From Salinicoccus roseus (lineage in GTDB: Bacteria > Bacillota > Bacilli > Staphylococcales > Salinicoccaceae): a DNA stretch of 64,000 nt. Below the pieces are notes generated by a model that did not search any database, was not told where the DNA came from, and worked only from the letters and a program-made list of their open reading frames with translations. Within the stretch, counting starts at the first letter, position 1; each line of letters opens with the position of its first letter. A program made the position numbers and the translations under genes. Shown here piece by piece: positions 42,108-49,880 of the stretch. The stretch covers positions 496,001 to 560,000 of the forward strand of contig NZ_RKQJ01000001.1 in assembly GCF_003814515.1 (NCBI RefSeq), given 5' to 3'.

Positions 42108-43262
42108 TCACTGCCATAGGTGACGGATATTCCCAAAGCGGTAAATGACATCTTCCAGCATCTGATCACTGACGGCAAGGGATATTCTGATGTAGCCGCT
42201 CCCCCTCGATCCGAAGGGAATGCCCGGGGTCACGAGGATGGACTGCTCCTTCATCAGAAACTCCCTGAAGGACTCCCCATCATGGCCTTCCGGCACACGG
42301 ATCCATCCGAATATTCCACCCCTTATGGGATTGATCGGGATGCCCATCTCTTTGAATGCTCCGGTCACCAGGTCACTCCGCCGCCTGAACTTCTCCTCCT
42401 GGTGCGGCAGTATCTCTCCTGCATTTTCCAATGCTGCAATGGATGCATCCTGCAGGACGCCCCACATCCCTGTCTGGGTATGATCCTGATACGTATTGAT
42501 CGCTTCGATCATTTCATGGTTGCCTACCGCAAAGCCCACCCGGAAACCGGACATGTTGAAGCCCTTCGAAAGTGAGTATATCTCGATGGCACACTCCAGA
42601 TCCGGGTCGCTTTCGAGCATACTCGGATGCCGACCTTCGAAGGAGAACGGCGCATAGGCGAAATCATGGACAATCCGCGTCTTCGTACCTTTGAACCACG
42701 CCACCGTGCGGTCGAAGAATTCCTTGTCTGCAACGGCGCCGAGCGGGTTGGATGGATAGTTCAAGTAGAGGAGCCTGGCATTATCAAGCTCATCGTCCGG
42801 CAACCTATCGTAATCCGGCAGGTACCCGTTTTCGGGAAGAAGCGGAAGATCATAGACCTCCCCGCGTGCAAGCCTCACGCCGGCCGCGTAGTCCGGATAG
42901 CCCGGGTTCGGCAGATAGACGCCCTCGCCCGGTTCGATGAACAGCATCGGAAACTGGACCAGGGCACTCTTCGTACCATAAAGTATCGCTATATTATGCT
43001 CTGCAAGTTCCACACCATACTGGTCAGAGTAGAACCTGATGATCGCATCCTTGAAGGACTGCTTCCCCCTGAAAAGACCGTACCGCTGGTTCTCTTCATT
43101 ATATAGTGCATCTGAAGCCGCATCCAGAATCGGCTCAGGTGTCTCCCCATCCGGGATGCCGACCGCCAGGTTGATCAGCGGCAGTGGACCCTGTTCCACA
43201 TTGCTCGCCATCGCTGTTTTGAAATAGCTGGGTGGTATGCTCTCAATCAGTCTGTTTGCCAT
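42108..43262 (-). CDS. Class I/II PLP aminotransferase of the methionine operon
   Basis: A 384-residue fold-type I aminotransferase. Visible are INLAVGIPDGETPEPIL, YGTKSALVQFPMLFIEPGEG, YLNYPSNPLGAVADKEFF (the conserved Asn-Pro site), and EIYSLSKGFNMSGFRVGFAVG with the PLP lysine. Its ATG overlaps the metQ stop by one base (TAATG), so it belongs to the SAM-riboswitch met operon. A methionine-related transamination, such as of 4-methylthio-2-oxobutanoate or aspartate-family acids, is likely but the substrate cannot be fixed. No methionine salvage enzymes are nearby. Confidence 0.85.
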   Translation of the reverse strand: MANRLIESIPPSYFKTAMASNVEQGPLPLINLAVGIPDGETPEPILDAASDALYNEENQRYGLFRGKQSFKDAIIRFYSDQYGVELAEHNIAILYGTKSALVQFPMLFIEPGEGVYLPNPGYPDYAAGVRLARGEVYDLPLLPENGYLPDYDRLPDDELDNARLLYLNYPSNPLGAVADKEFFDRTVAWFKGTKTRIVHDFAYAPFSFEGRHPSMLESDPDLECAIEIYSLSKGFNMSGFRVGFAVGNHEMIEAINTYQDHTQTGMWGVLQDASIAALENAGEILPHQEEKFRRRSDLVTGAFKEMGIPINPIRGGIFGWIRVPEGHDGESFREFLMKEQSILVTPGIPFGSRGSGYIRISLAVSDQMLEDVIYRFGNIRHLWQ

Positions 43263-44065
43263 TAGAATCCCTCCGGTTTATCGAAGCCCTGGAACTGATT
43301 GTCTATCGTCTGTTTAAAATGCTCAGACTCGACGGCTTCGATCAGAGCACGGGAAAGTTCCGTATCCTCATCCTCTGCATTGATGACAATCTGGTTCCGG
43401 AAATTCTCATTCATATTTTCAAGCTGCAGAGCATCCGCCAGATCCATGCCGCTTGCCAGGGCGAAGTTGCCTGGCACGAGCGACAGTCCAATCTGATCTA
43501 CACTCCTCGGCAGCTGGCCCGAATCCTGGTAGACGAACTCGAGGTTCTTATTGTTCTGAAGGATGTCTTCTTCTTCGATGGCCAGCATATTGGCATCTTC
43601 AGCTATTTCTATCAATCCTGCGTCCATCAGTGTCTGGAACCCTCTGGAGGAATTGACCGGATCGAGCGGCAATGCGACTTCGCTGCCATTCTCAATCTCT
43701 GCGATGGAATCAAACTCGCTGGAATAGAGCCCCATCGGTGCAGTCGGCACCTGGATCAGGTTGATGAAGTCGGTGCCATTTTCGTTGTTGAAGTCCTGCA
43801 TGAACGACTTGTTCTGATAGAGGTTGGCATCGAGGTCGCCATTATGCAGCGCATTGTTCGGCTGGATGTAATCCGTATATTCGACGATTTCCACCACATA
43901 ACCCTGCTCTTCAAGTGCCGGCTTCAGTGCAAAGTTCACCATATCACTGTACGGCCCCGTTGATGCACCGATTGTAATGACCTCGCCCTCCCCTTCATAG
44001 AGCAGGGCGCTCGATCCGATGATCACTGCCAGTGTCGAAGCAAGAAATATCAATATTCCGCGCAT
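43262..44065 (-). CDS. metQ: Methionine ABC transporter substrate-binding protein MetQ
   Basis: A 267-residue NlpA/MetQ-family binding protein. ITIGASTGPYSDMVNFALKP opens the mature domain, and DLDANLYQNKSFMQDFN, VALPLDPVNSSRGFQTLMDA and NFALASGMDLADAL are family features. The N-terminus has one hydrophobic helix (about residues 3-22) but no cysteine, so there is no lipobox; it is probably tethered by an uncleaved helix rather than lipid. It follows metP directly and overlaps the aminotransferase start by one base. Confidence 0.9.
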   Translation of the reverse strand: MRGILIFLASTLAVIIGSSALLYEGEGEVITIGASTGPYSDMVNFALKPALEEQGYVVEIVEYTDYIQPNNALHNGDLDANLYQNKSFMQDFNNENGTDFINLIQVPTAPMGLYSSEFDSIAEIENGSEVALPLDPVNSSRGFQTLMDAGLIEIAEDANMLAIEEEDILQNNKNLEFVYQDSGQLPRSVDQIGLSLVPGNFALASGMDLADALQLENMNENFRNQIVINAEDEDTELSRALIEAVESEHFKQTIDNQFQGFDKPEGF

Positions 44066-44066
44066 A

Positions 44067-44726
44067 TCAGTTCCCCTCCTGTCTTTGGCTCAAGTAGTCC
44101 CCAATGAGCTGTATCAGCTGGACGATGATGATCAGCACCACGACTGTCGCAACCATCGTCACCGTATCATAGCGATAGTAGCCATACCTGATGGCAAGGT
44201 CGCCGATGCCGCCCCCGCCAACGACACCCGCCGTTGCACTGAATGCGACGATGGAGATGATCGTCAGCGTAATCGCCTGGGTGATCCCGCGTTTCGATTC
44301 CGGGATCAGGACGTCCGTCACGATCAGCCATAGGGAGGCACCACCGGCGATGCTCGCCTCAATGACACCCGTATTGACACCGTTGAAGCTTGTCTCAACA
44401 AGCCGTGCAAACAGTGGGATGGCCGCGAGCGACAATGCCACACTTGCAAATACGGGACCATGCGAACTGTTCGTCAGCCATGTCGCAATCGGCATGATTG
44501 CGACAATCAGTATGATGAATGGGAATGAGCGGATGACGTTGGTCACTGCGCCCAGAAACTGATTCAAAGGCTTTATCCGAAACAGCAGCGGATTCGCCGT
44601 GATATAGAGCAGTATGCCGAGCGGCAGCCCGAGCAGCACCGCAAAGAAGATGGAGATGGAAACCATCAGTGTCGTCTCAAGCAGTGCACGGTAAAGGAGC
44701 GGTGCAATCTCAGTCAATCTCTGCAT
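44067..44726 (-). CDS. metP: Methionine ABC transporter permease
   Basis: A 219-residue MetI/MetP-type permease with about five transmembrane helices and the EAA-like loop VIEASIAGGASLWLIVTDVLIP that couples to the ATPase. FPFIILIVAIMPIATWL and GVVGGGGIGDLAIRYGY are typical. Its start overlaps the metN end by 17 bases. Homodimers work with MetN and MetQ in import of D- and L-methionine. Confidence 0.93.
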   Translation of the reverse strand: MQRLTEIAPLLYRALLETTLMVSISIFFAVLLGLPLGILLYITANPLLFRIKPLNQFLGAVTNVIRSFPFIILIVAIMPIATWLTNSSHGPVFASVALSLAAIPLFARLVETSFNGVNTGVIEASIAGGASLWLIVTDVLIPESKRGITQAITLTIISIVAFSATAGVVGGGGIGDLAIRYGYYRYDTVTMVATVVVLIIIVQLIQLIGDYLSQRQEGN

Positions 44727-45732
44727 AGATTTCAGCCCTTTCTATTCCTTTGGATTCATCGATGAAGCTTTTCAGACGCCCTATCTCATCCGGTTCGCCC
44801 TTGATGTGGAGCATCAGGAAGCCGAGAGGCATATCATGTATGTATTCGATGCGTCCGTTCAGAATGCTGATGTCACATTCAAAATGGCGGTAGAGCTGGT
44901 TCACATAGTTCGCCTCAGCATGCTCGTTGAGGAATTTGATCGTAATCACTTCGGAACGATCGTTCACGTCGATATGGGACGGGATGACAAAATCATATAT
45001 ATCCTGTACGAAGCCCCTCGTCACATCATGCTTCGGATGGCTGAATATGCTGTAGACGTCATCGATCTCTACAACTTCGCCTTCCGTCATGACGCCGACA
45101 CGGTCTGCAACTTCCTTTATGACTTCCATTTCATGGGTGATCAAGACGATTGTGATGCCAAGCTCCCTATTGATCCGCTTCAGAAGTTTCAGGATGGTCT
45201 TCGTCGTATCAGGGTCGAGTGCACTGGTCGCTTCATCGCACAGCAGGACATCCGGATGGTTCGCAAGGGCCCGTGCGATGCCGACACGCTGCTTCTGGCC
45301 GCCGCTCAGATTTTTCGGATAGCTGTCCGCCTTGTCGCCGAGTCCGACAAGGTCGAGAAGTTCCTCGATCCGTCCCCGCGTTTTCTTTTTGTCATACTTG
45401 CTTGCCTTAAGAACGAATTCAATATTCTGATAGACCGTCTTCGATTCGATCAGATTGAACTGCTGAAAGATCATGCCGATTTTCTGCCGGCGGATTCTGA
45501 GGTCCTCCCCCGCCAGACTTCCAAGCTCAGTCCCGTTCACGTTCACTTTGCCGGAACTCGGTGCCTCAAGCAGATTGATCAGTCTGAGCAGCGTACTCTT
45601 CCCTGCCCCGCTAAAGCCGATCAGTCCAAATATCTCCCCTTCCTCTATCGTCAGGGAAAGTTTTTTCAAAGCCTCGATCCTCTTCCCCTTGACTTCATAT
45701 GTCTTCGACACATCTTCAAGCACAATTGCCAT
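44710..45732 (-). CDS. metN: Methionine ABC transporter ATP-binding protein MetN
   Basis: A 340-residue ABC ATPase with Walker A GFSGAGKSTL, signature NLSGGQKQRVGIARAL, Walker B VLLCDEATSALDP and the H-loop LITHEMEVIKEVADRV. The C-terminal 95 residues form the NIL (ACT-like) domain that binds methionine and inhibits transport (ITIKFLNEHAEANYVNQLYR). It is the first gene of metN-metP-metQ-aminotransferase and is preceded by a SAM-I riboswitch. Confidence 0.95.
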   Translation of the reverse strand: MAIVLEDVSKTYEVKGKRIEALKKLSLTIEEGEIFGLIGFSGAGKSTLLRLINLLEAPSSGKVNVNGTELGSLAGEDLRIRRQKIGMIFQQFNLIESKTVYQNIEFVLKASKYDKKKTRGRIEELLDLVGLGDKADSYPKNLSGGQKQRVGIARALANHPDVLLCDEATSALDPDTTKTILKLLKRINRELGITIVLITHEMEVIKEVADRVGVMTEGEVVEIDDVYSIFSHPKHDVTRGFVQDIYDFVIPSHIDVNDRSEVITIKFLNEHAEANYVNQLYRHFECDISILNGRIEYIHDMPLGFLMLHIKGEPDEIGRLKSFIDESKGIERAEIYAEID

Positions 45733-45753
45733 TCCACCACTTCCTTCCTGAAA

Positions 45754-45895
45754 TTAAAAAGCCACCTGCCCAAAGGCAAATGGCTTCAATCGTTTATCTG
45801 CCAAGCCTGAGGCTTGCGGGATTTAGCACAGTACCTACCGGCCTGCTGCTGAAGCTTCACAGGGCCCAATCCCTCCACTTCTCTGGATAAAAGTA
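45754..45895 (-). ncRNA. SAM-I (S-box) riboswitch of the metNPQ operon
   Basis: The minus strand reads CTTTTATCCAGAG, GTGGAGGGA, GGGCCCTGTGAAGC, CAGCAGGCC, GTGCTAAATCC and AGATAA, matching the conserved S-box core in order. It ends with the terminator stem GCCATTTGCC/GGCAGGTGGC (45761-45784) and TTTTT. SAM binding should stop transcription of the methionine uptake genes. Confidence 0.95.
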
Positions 45896-45913
45896 TTCAA
45901 TTGAATGCTCATC

Positions 45914-45942
45914 ACTCTACATTAATGTGGGAGAAAAGTCAA
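45914..45942 (-). promoter_or_regulatory. Promoter of the met operon
   Basis: TTGACT (45937-45942) and TAGAGT (45914-45919) on the minus strand, 17-base spacing, with the S-box starting about 12 bases past the expected transcription start. Confidence 0.65.
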
Positions 45943-45966
45943 ATTTCAAAATATTGGCTGCCACAA

Positions 45967-47715
45967 TTATTCCACTCCGGATACATGGGCCACCTGCATG
46001 GTGTACATCTTGGCGTATTCCCTGCCCGATTTGAGGAGTGCCTCGTGACTCCCCCGCTCGACAATACGGCCGCCATCAAGCAGCAGAATCTGGTCTGCAT
46101 GCTGGATCGTCGAGAGTCTGTGTGCAATGATGAATGTCGTCCTGTTCCGGCTTACCACCTTCATGGCATGCTGGATCATCTGTTCCGTCTCCGAATCGAT
46201 GTTGCTTGTCGCCTCATCCAGTACGAGCACCTTCGGATCGAACACCAGGGCACGTGCGAATGAAATCAGCTGCCGTTCCCCAAGGGACAGTGTCGAACCG
46301 CGTTCTGCAAGTTCTGTATGCACGCCATCCGGCAGTCTGGAGAGCATCTCAGTCCCACCTACATTCTTGAGTGCTGCCTCTGCCTCCACTTCCGTAATAT
46401 CGGCATTGTTCAATCTGAGGTTGAACAGCAGCGTTCCGCTGTAGATGAAGGGATCCTGGAGTACAATAGAGATGTGCTGCCTCAAAGACTGCTTGCCGAT
46501 GGTTTGGACATCCTTTCCATCGAAGCGTACGGTGCCCTCAGTCGGGTCATAGAACCGCATCAACAGGTTGATGATCGAACTTTTGCCGGACCCTGTATGG
46601 CCGACAAGCGCCACCGTCTCTCCTGGTGATACTTCCATATTGATGTCCTTGAGTACTTTGTGTGTGCCATCATATGAAAACCCAACCCGTTCGAAGGCAA
46701 TATGTCCATCGAATTCCCCGAGCACACCGGTGTCATCATCTTCTGCCTGCGCATCAAGCAGTTCGAACACTTTGAGCGCCGCCACCCGCGCCTGCTCGTA
46801 TACATCCAATTGGCGGATGATTTCGAACAGCGGGTTGAAATAGCGTGTAATGTAATCGACCAGGATGTACATCGTACCGACCGACATGGCCGCCGACCCG
46901 TCGAGGAAGGCGGATGCGAAAATGTAGACCATCACAGCGAACAGCAAGGAACGGATGGTCCCCATAAGGTTCTCTCCGGTGGCACTTTCAAGTCTGATCA
47001 GGCTGTTCGAACTTCTGACATAGCCATCGTTCAGATTTTTGAACTCCTCCGTCACCTCGGATTCCCTGTTGAAGGCCTGGATGATCGGCATGCCGCTGAT
47101 CGATTCATTCAGCATGGCGTTGATGTCGCTGTTCCGCTCCCGCCGCATATGATTGTAGCCTTCCGAATACTTCCTGTAGAGTACCATCCATATGAGGACG
47201 AAAGGGATGACCACAAGCATGGCAAGTCCCGCCCAGAAGTTGATGACGAATGTCACTGCCGTAATGCCGCCGATGGTCAGAGTGCTCACCAGAAACATCG
47301 GCAGCACCTCTGAGAACATATGCAGGATGGATTCCGTATCATTCGTGATCCGGGAGACCACCTTGCCGGCCGGAAGATCGTCGAAGTAGCGGATCGGCAG
47401 CTTCTGCACATGCCGGAAGACATCGTTGCGGATGTCCTGCACTACAAGGGCGCCCGATTTCTGCAGCACGATCCCCTGAAGGTAGCTGAAGATGGCATGC
47501 ATCATCTTGATGGTGAGGAATACGCCAAGGAGCTGGTAGATCGGCAATAGTTCTATCTCCCCTGTACCGTTCTGTATATGACGGTCGAGGATCTGCATGG
47601 CAATAAAGGGACCGAGCAGTTCGAACCCGACCATCAGCACCATGAGCGATATCCCCAGAATGAAATGTCCTCGGAACTTAAAGGCATAGCCCATCAGTCT
47701 TTTCATTTCCTTCAT
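45967..47715 (-). CDS. Heterodimeric ABC exporter subunit, canonical ATP site (BmrD/YheH-like)
   Basis: A 582-residue half-transporter: six transmembrane helices (residues about 15-300) fused to a nucleotide-binding domain. Walker A is VGHTGSGKSS, Walker B VLVLDEATSNIDSETE with the catalytic glutamate, H-loop FIIAHRLST, and a variant signature LSLGERQLIS. Its start overlaps the partner gene by 4 bases (ATGA). The pair resembles B. subtilis BmrC/BmrD multidrug exporters, although this subunit lacks the longer N-terminus of BmrD. Substrates are unknown. Confidence 0.9.
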   Translation of the reverse strand: MKEMKRLMGYAFKFRGHFILGISLMVLMVGFELLGPFIAMQILDRHIQNGTGEIELLPIYQLLGVFLTIKMMHAIFSYLQGIVLQKSGALVVQDIRNDVFRHVQKLPIRYFDDLPAGKVVSRITNDTESILHMFSEVLPMFLVSTLTIGGITAVTFVINFWAGLAMLVVIPFVLIWMVLYRKYSEGYNHMRRERNSDINAMLNESISGMPIIQAFNRESEVTEEFKNLNDGYVRSSNSLIRLESATGENLMGTIRSLLFAVMVYIFASAFLDGSAAMSVGTMYILVDYITRYFNPLFEIIRQLDVYEQARVAALKVFELLDAQAEDDDTGVLGEFDGHIAFERVGFSYDGTHKVLKDINMEVSPGETVALVGHTGSGKSSIINLLMRFYDPTEGTVRFDGKDVQTIGKQSLRQHISIVLQDPFIYSGTLLFNLRLNNADITEVEAEAALKNVGGTEMLSRLPDGVHTELAERGSTLSLGERQLISFARALVFDPKVLVLDEATSNIDSETEQMIQHAMKVVSRNRTTFIIAHRLSTIQHADQILLLDGGRIVERGSHEALLKSGREYAKMYTMQVAHVSGVE

Positions 47716-49448
47716 GTCGATGCACCCCCCTTCAGATAATAGTCGTTCTGCCGGCTGTACCAGCCATCTGAAGCGGACAACTCATCATGTGTCCCCATCT
47801 CTATGATCCGGCCGTCATCCAGGACGACGATCAGATCCGCATGCTGGATGGCAGACAGCCTGTGCGTCACGATGATGGTCGTCTTATCCGTACGATTCGT
47901 ACGGATGCCGTCGATGATCCGCTTTTCCGTTTTTGCATCCACGGCACTGAGGGCGTCATCCAGGATCAGTATATCCGGATCCCGGATCAGGCTCCGTGCA
48001 ATGGAAATCCGCTGCTTCTGGCCGCCGCTCAGGGCGATGCCCTTTTCACCGACCATCGTCTCGAGCCCCTCGGGCATCCGCTTCAAGTCCTGATCGAGCG
48101 CACTGAGATGGATTGCATCCTCAAGCTGTGCCTCCATCGCCCCGGGATTACCGAACAGGATGTTCTCCCGCACCGTCCTTGAGAAGAGGATGTTCTCCTG
48201 GGAGACATATCCCATCTTTTCCCGCAGTGTTCTCCGGTCAATCTCCGATATCGGCCGTCCATCGATGACCAGACTCCCATGCCCTGCCGGGTAGAACTTC
48301 AGAAGCTGTTTAATGAGCGTCGATTTGCCGCTGCCCGTCTTGCCCACGATGCCGAGCGTCTGGCCGCTTCTGAGTGTGAGCGATACATCATCCAGATTCG
48401 TTCTGCCACTCAATGGATATTGGAAAGATACATGGTCGAAATCCATATCTGATTCCTGTATGCCGTGCATTCCTTCATCATCCACATCATCTTCCGTATC
48501 CAGGATACTGTTGATGCGCATCAGCGAGGCATTTCCACGCTGCATGACATTGAACAGCATGCCTACTGCGAACATCGGCCATATCAGCATGTTCAGATAG
48601 ACGTTGAAGGCCACAATGTCCCCGACAGATATGAGTCCGCGGTTGGCAAGCACCGCGCCATAGCCGAAGGCGACCACGAAGCTGAATGTCGTGACGATGA
48701 TTGTCAGCGGCTGGAATAAAGCATCCAGGCGCTCCACTTTCATGAACTTCTCCAGATAGTCGTCCGTCATCCCCCTGAACCGCCTGTTCTCGGCCGCCTC
48801 CTGCACATAGCTCCGTGTGAGTTTCACCCCTTCCACAATTTCGAGCACCGAATCGTTCATGGATCCGAACGCCTCCTGGCTCTCCGTATGTGCCGCATTG
48901 ATCCTTTTGCCGAGCCGCTGCTCGACAATCGCCAATATCGGCAGCGGCAACAGTGCAAAGAAAGTCAGCTGCCAGGAAATCGTGAATCCCATGACCAGTA
49001 TGATCGTCAACATGAATGTCGTTGCATCGACCAGAGTCAAAAGGCCCATTCCTGCGGCCTGATTCACGCTCTTCAGGTCGTTCGTCGCCTTCGCCATCAA
49101 GTCCCCCGTCCGATTGCGTTCATAGAAGCTCGGCGACATGAGCAGGAACTTCCGCATCAGCTTCATCCTGATGATGCTTTCGATCTTCACCGCCCCGTCG
49201 AAGAGCAGATAGGACCATAGATATGTCGCAGTGTAGGTCAATATCGTCACTATGATGAATACACCGATCAGCTGCCACATCAGGCGCTCTGACATTTCCC
49301 CGCCGGCTATGAAGTCGATCGTCCAGCCAATCAGCTGCGGAGGTATGATTTCGAGTATGTTCGCCACAAGCAGTACAATTACGATTGTCGTATACTTCCA
49401 TTTACGTTCTCCAAAATACCATTTCAATTTCTTTAGGAAATTAAACAT
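47712..49448 (-). CDS. Heterodimeric ABC exporter subunit, degenerate ATP site (BmrC/YheI-like)
   Basis: A 578-residue half-transporter with six transmembrane helices and a C-terminal ATPase. Walker A is VGKTGSGKSTL, signature ALSGGQKQRISIARSL, H-loop IIVTHRLSA, but Walker B reads ILILDDALSAVD: the catalytic glutamate is replaced by aspartate, as in BmrC. With the partner's LSLGE signature this forms the degenerate site of an asymmetric exporter, while its own LSGGQ completes the active site. A long leader with several hairpins lies upstream. Confidence 0.9.
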   Translation of the reverse strand: MFNFLKKLKWYFGERKWKYTTIVIVLLVANILEIIPPQLIGWTIDFIAGGEMSERLMWQLIGVFIIVTILTYTATYLWSYLLFDGAVKIESIIRMKLMRKFLLMSPSFYERNRTGDLMAKATNDLKSVNQAAGMGLLTLVDATTFMLTIILVMGFTISWQLTFFALLPLPILAIVEQRLGKRINAAHTESQEAFGSMNDSVLEIVEGVKLTRSYVQEAAENRRFRGMTDDYLEKFMKVERLDALFQPLTIIVTTFSFVVAFGYGAVLANRGLISVGDIVAFNVYLNMLIWPMFAVGMLFNVMQRGNASLMRINSILDTEDDVDDEGMHGIQESDMDFDHVSFQYPLSGRTNLDDVSLTLRSGQTLGIVGKTGSGKSTLIKQLLKFYPAGHGSLVIDGRPISEIDRRTLREKMGYVSQENILFSRTVRENILFGNPGAMEAQLEDAIHLSALDQDLKRMPEGLETMVGEKGIALSGGQKQRISIARSLIRDPDILILDDALSAVDAKTEKRIIDGIRTNRTDKTTIIVTHRLSAIQHADLIVVLDDGRIIEMGTHDELSASDGWYSRQNDYYLKGGAST

Positions 49449-49566
49449 GATATCACCACCCTGTCCGAAACCAGGGATTCAATCCACAATTACAGTCGAT
49501 GGTCCCCTCTGGTTTTCCTTGTTGTGTTCTTCGTTGGTGTCATAGCGTCAAACTGTCTTATGCAAA

Positions 49567-49584
49567 CTACAGATACCACATCAT
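49567..49584 (-). other. Possible leader mini-ORF of the ABC exporter operon
   Basis: AAAGGGAGTG is followed by ATG-ATG-TGG-TAT-CTG-TAG, a 5-residue frame about 120 bases before the exporter start. Further down the leader AAACCAG and CTGGTTT can pair. B. subtilis bmrCD is controlled by a leader peptide (BmrB), which makes this worth noting, but the frame is too short to call by itself. Confidence 0.25.
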
Positions 49585-49623
49585 CACTCCCTTTGTTTAC
49601 AGAATTTTCTCAAAAATGACATC

Positions 49624-49654
49624 AAAAAAAGTGTGCACTCCATTTGTGCACACT
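49624..49654 (-). terminator. Strong terminator upstream of the exporter operon
   Basis: AGTGTGCAC and GTGCACACT form a perfect 9-bp stem around 7 bases and are followed by TTTTTTT on the minus strand. It is a second, backup terminator after the one ending the small transcript at 49668. Confidence 0.88.
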
Positions 49655-49667
49655 CATTACGAGCATA

Positions 49668-49726
49668 AAAATAGAGAGGCGGCAGCCTCCCTACAACAGA
49701 TAAGAAATAATATATATGATATCTAG
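49668..49726 (-). repeat. Direct repeat, copy 2 (3' segment with terminator)
   Basis: This is the partner of the repeat at 41889-41952, in the same orientation about 7.8 kb away. Together the copies bracket the met operon and ABC exporter block. Confidence 0.9.
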
Positions 49727-49741
49727 ATTCAACCGGAATGA

Positions 49742-49807
49742 TTAGAATCCATCAAAGGAGGCAACACTATAAAATTGGTTTACGGATGAAAGAATTACAT
49801 TAATCAT
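49742..49807 (-). CDS. 21-residue hydrophobic peptide
   Basis: The ATG at 49807 opens MINVILSSVNQFYSVASFDG plus a final F, then TAA. AAGGAGG sits 8 bases upstream, one of the best ribosome binding sites in the window. The peptide is hydrophobic with one acidic and no basic residue and no cysteine; it does not match a toxin, delta-lysin or modulin that I recognise. It could be a free peptide or a regulatory leader. It lies in a transcript with its own promoter and two tandem terminators. Confidence 0.5.
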   Translation of the reverse strand: MINVILSSVNQFYSVASFDGF

Positions 49808-49847
49808 CGGTTTGACCTCCTTGTTATGTCATTTTTAAGTCACATTT

Positions 49848-49876
49848 ATCGTATCTTAAACTATTTCGGTTTTCAA
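49848..49876 (-). promoter_or_regulatory. Promoter of small transcript copy 2
   Basis: TTGAAA (49871-49876) and TACGAT (49848-49853) on the minus strand with 17-base spacing, the same -35 box and layout as copy 1. Confidence 0.7.
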
Positions 49877-49880
49877 CAGA

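Larger units (their letters stand above)
49668..49841 (-). ncRNA. Small transcription unit, copy 2, encoding a 21-residue peptide
   Basis: A unit of about 174 bases: promoter at 49848-49876, shared 5' element GACATAACAAG (49820-49830), a short ORF, the shared AT-rich 3' segment and a terminator with stem GGGAGGC/GCCTCTC (one G-U pair). Within the RNA, the ribosome binding site AAGGAGG (49816-49822) is complementary to CCTCCTT inside the ORF (49755-49761), and the overlapping GCCTCC can alternatively pair with GGAGGC of the terminator arm (49685-49690). This arrangement could let translation affect termination or hide the start site. Confidence 0.6.

Noticed and set aside
41889-49726. Composite transposon bounded by the two direct repeats
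   Set aside because: The repeats are in direct orientation, contain promoters and terminators, and no transposase or target duplication was seen.
49567-49841. Simple read-through attenuator from the 21-residue ORF into the ABC exporter
   Set aside because: Not accepted as a firm call, because a second strong terminator (49624-49654) stands between the ORF unit and the exporter; kept only as a hypothesis in the findings.
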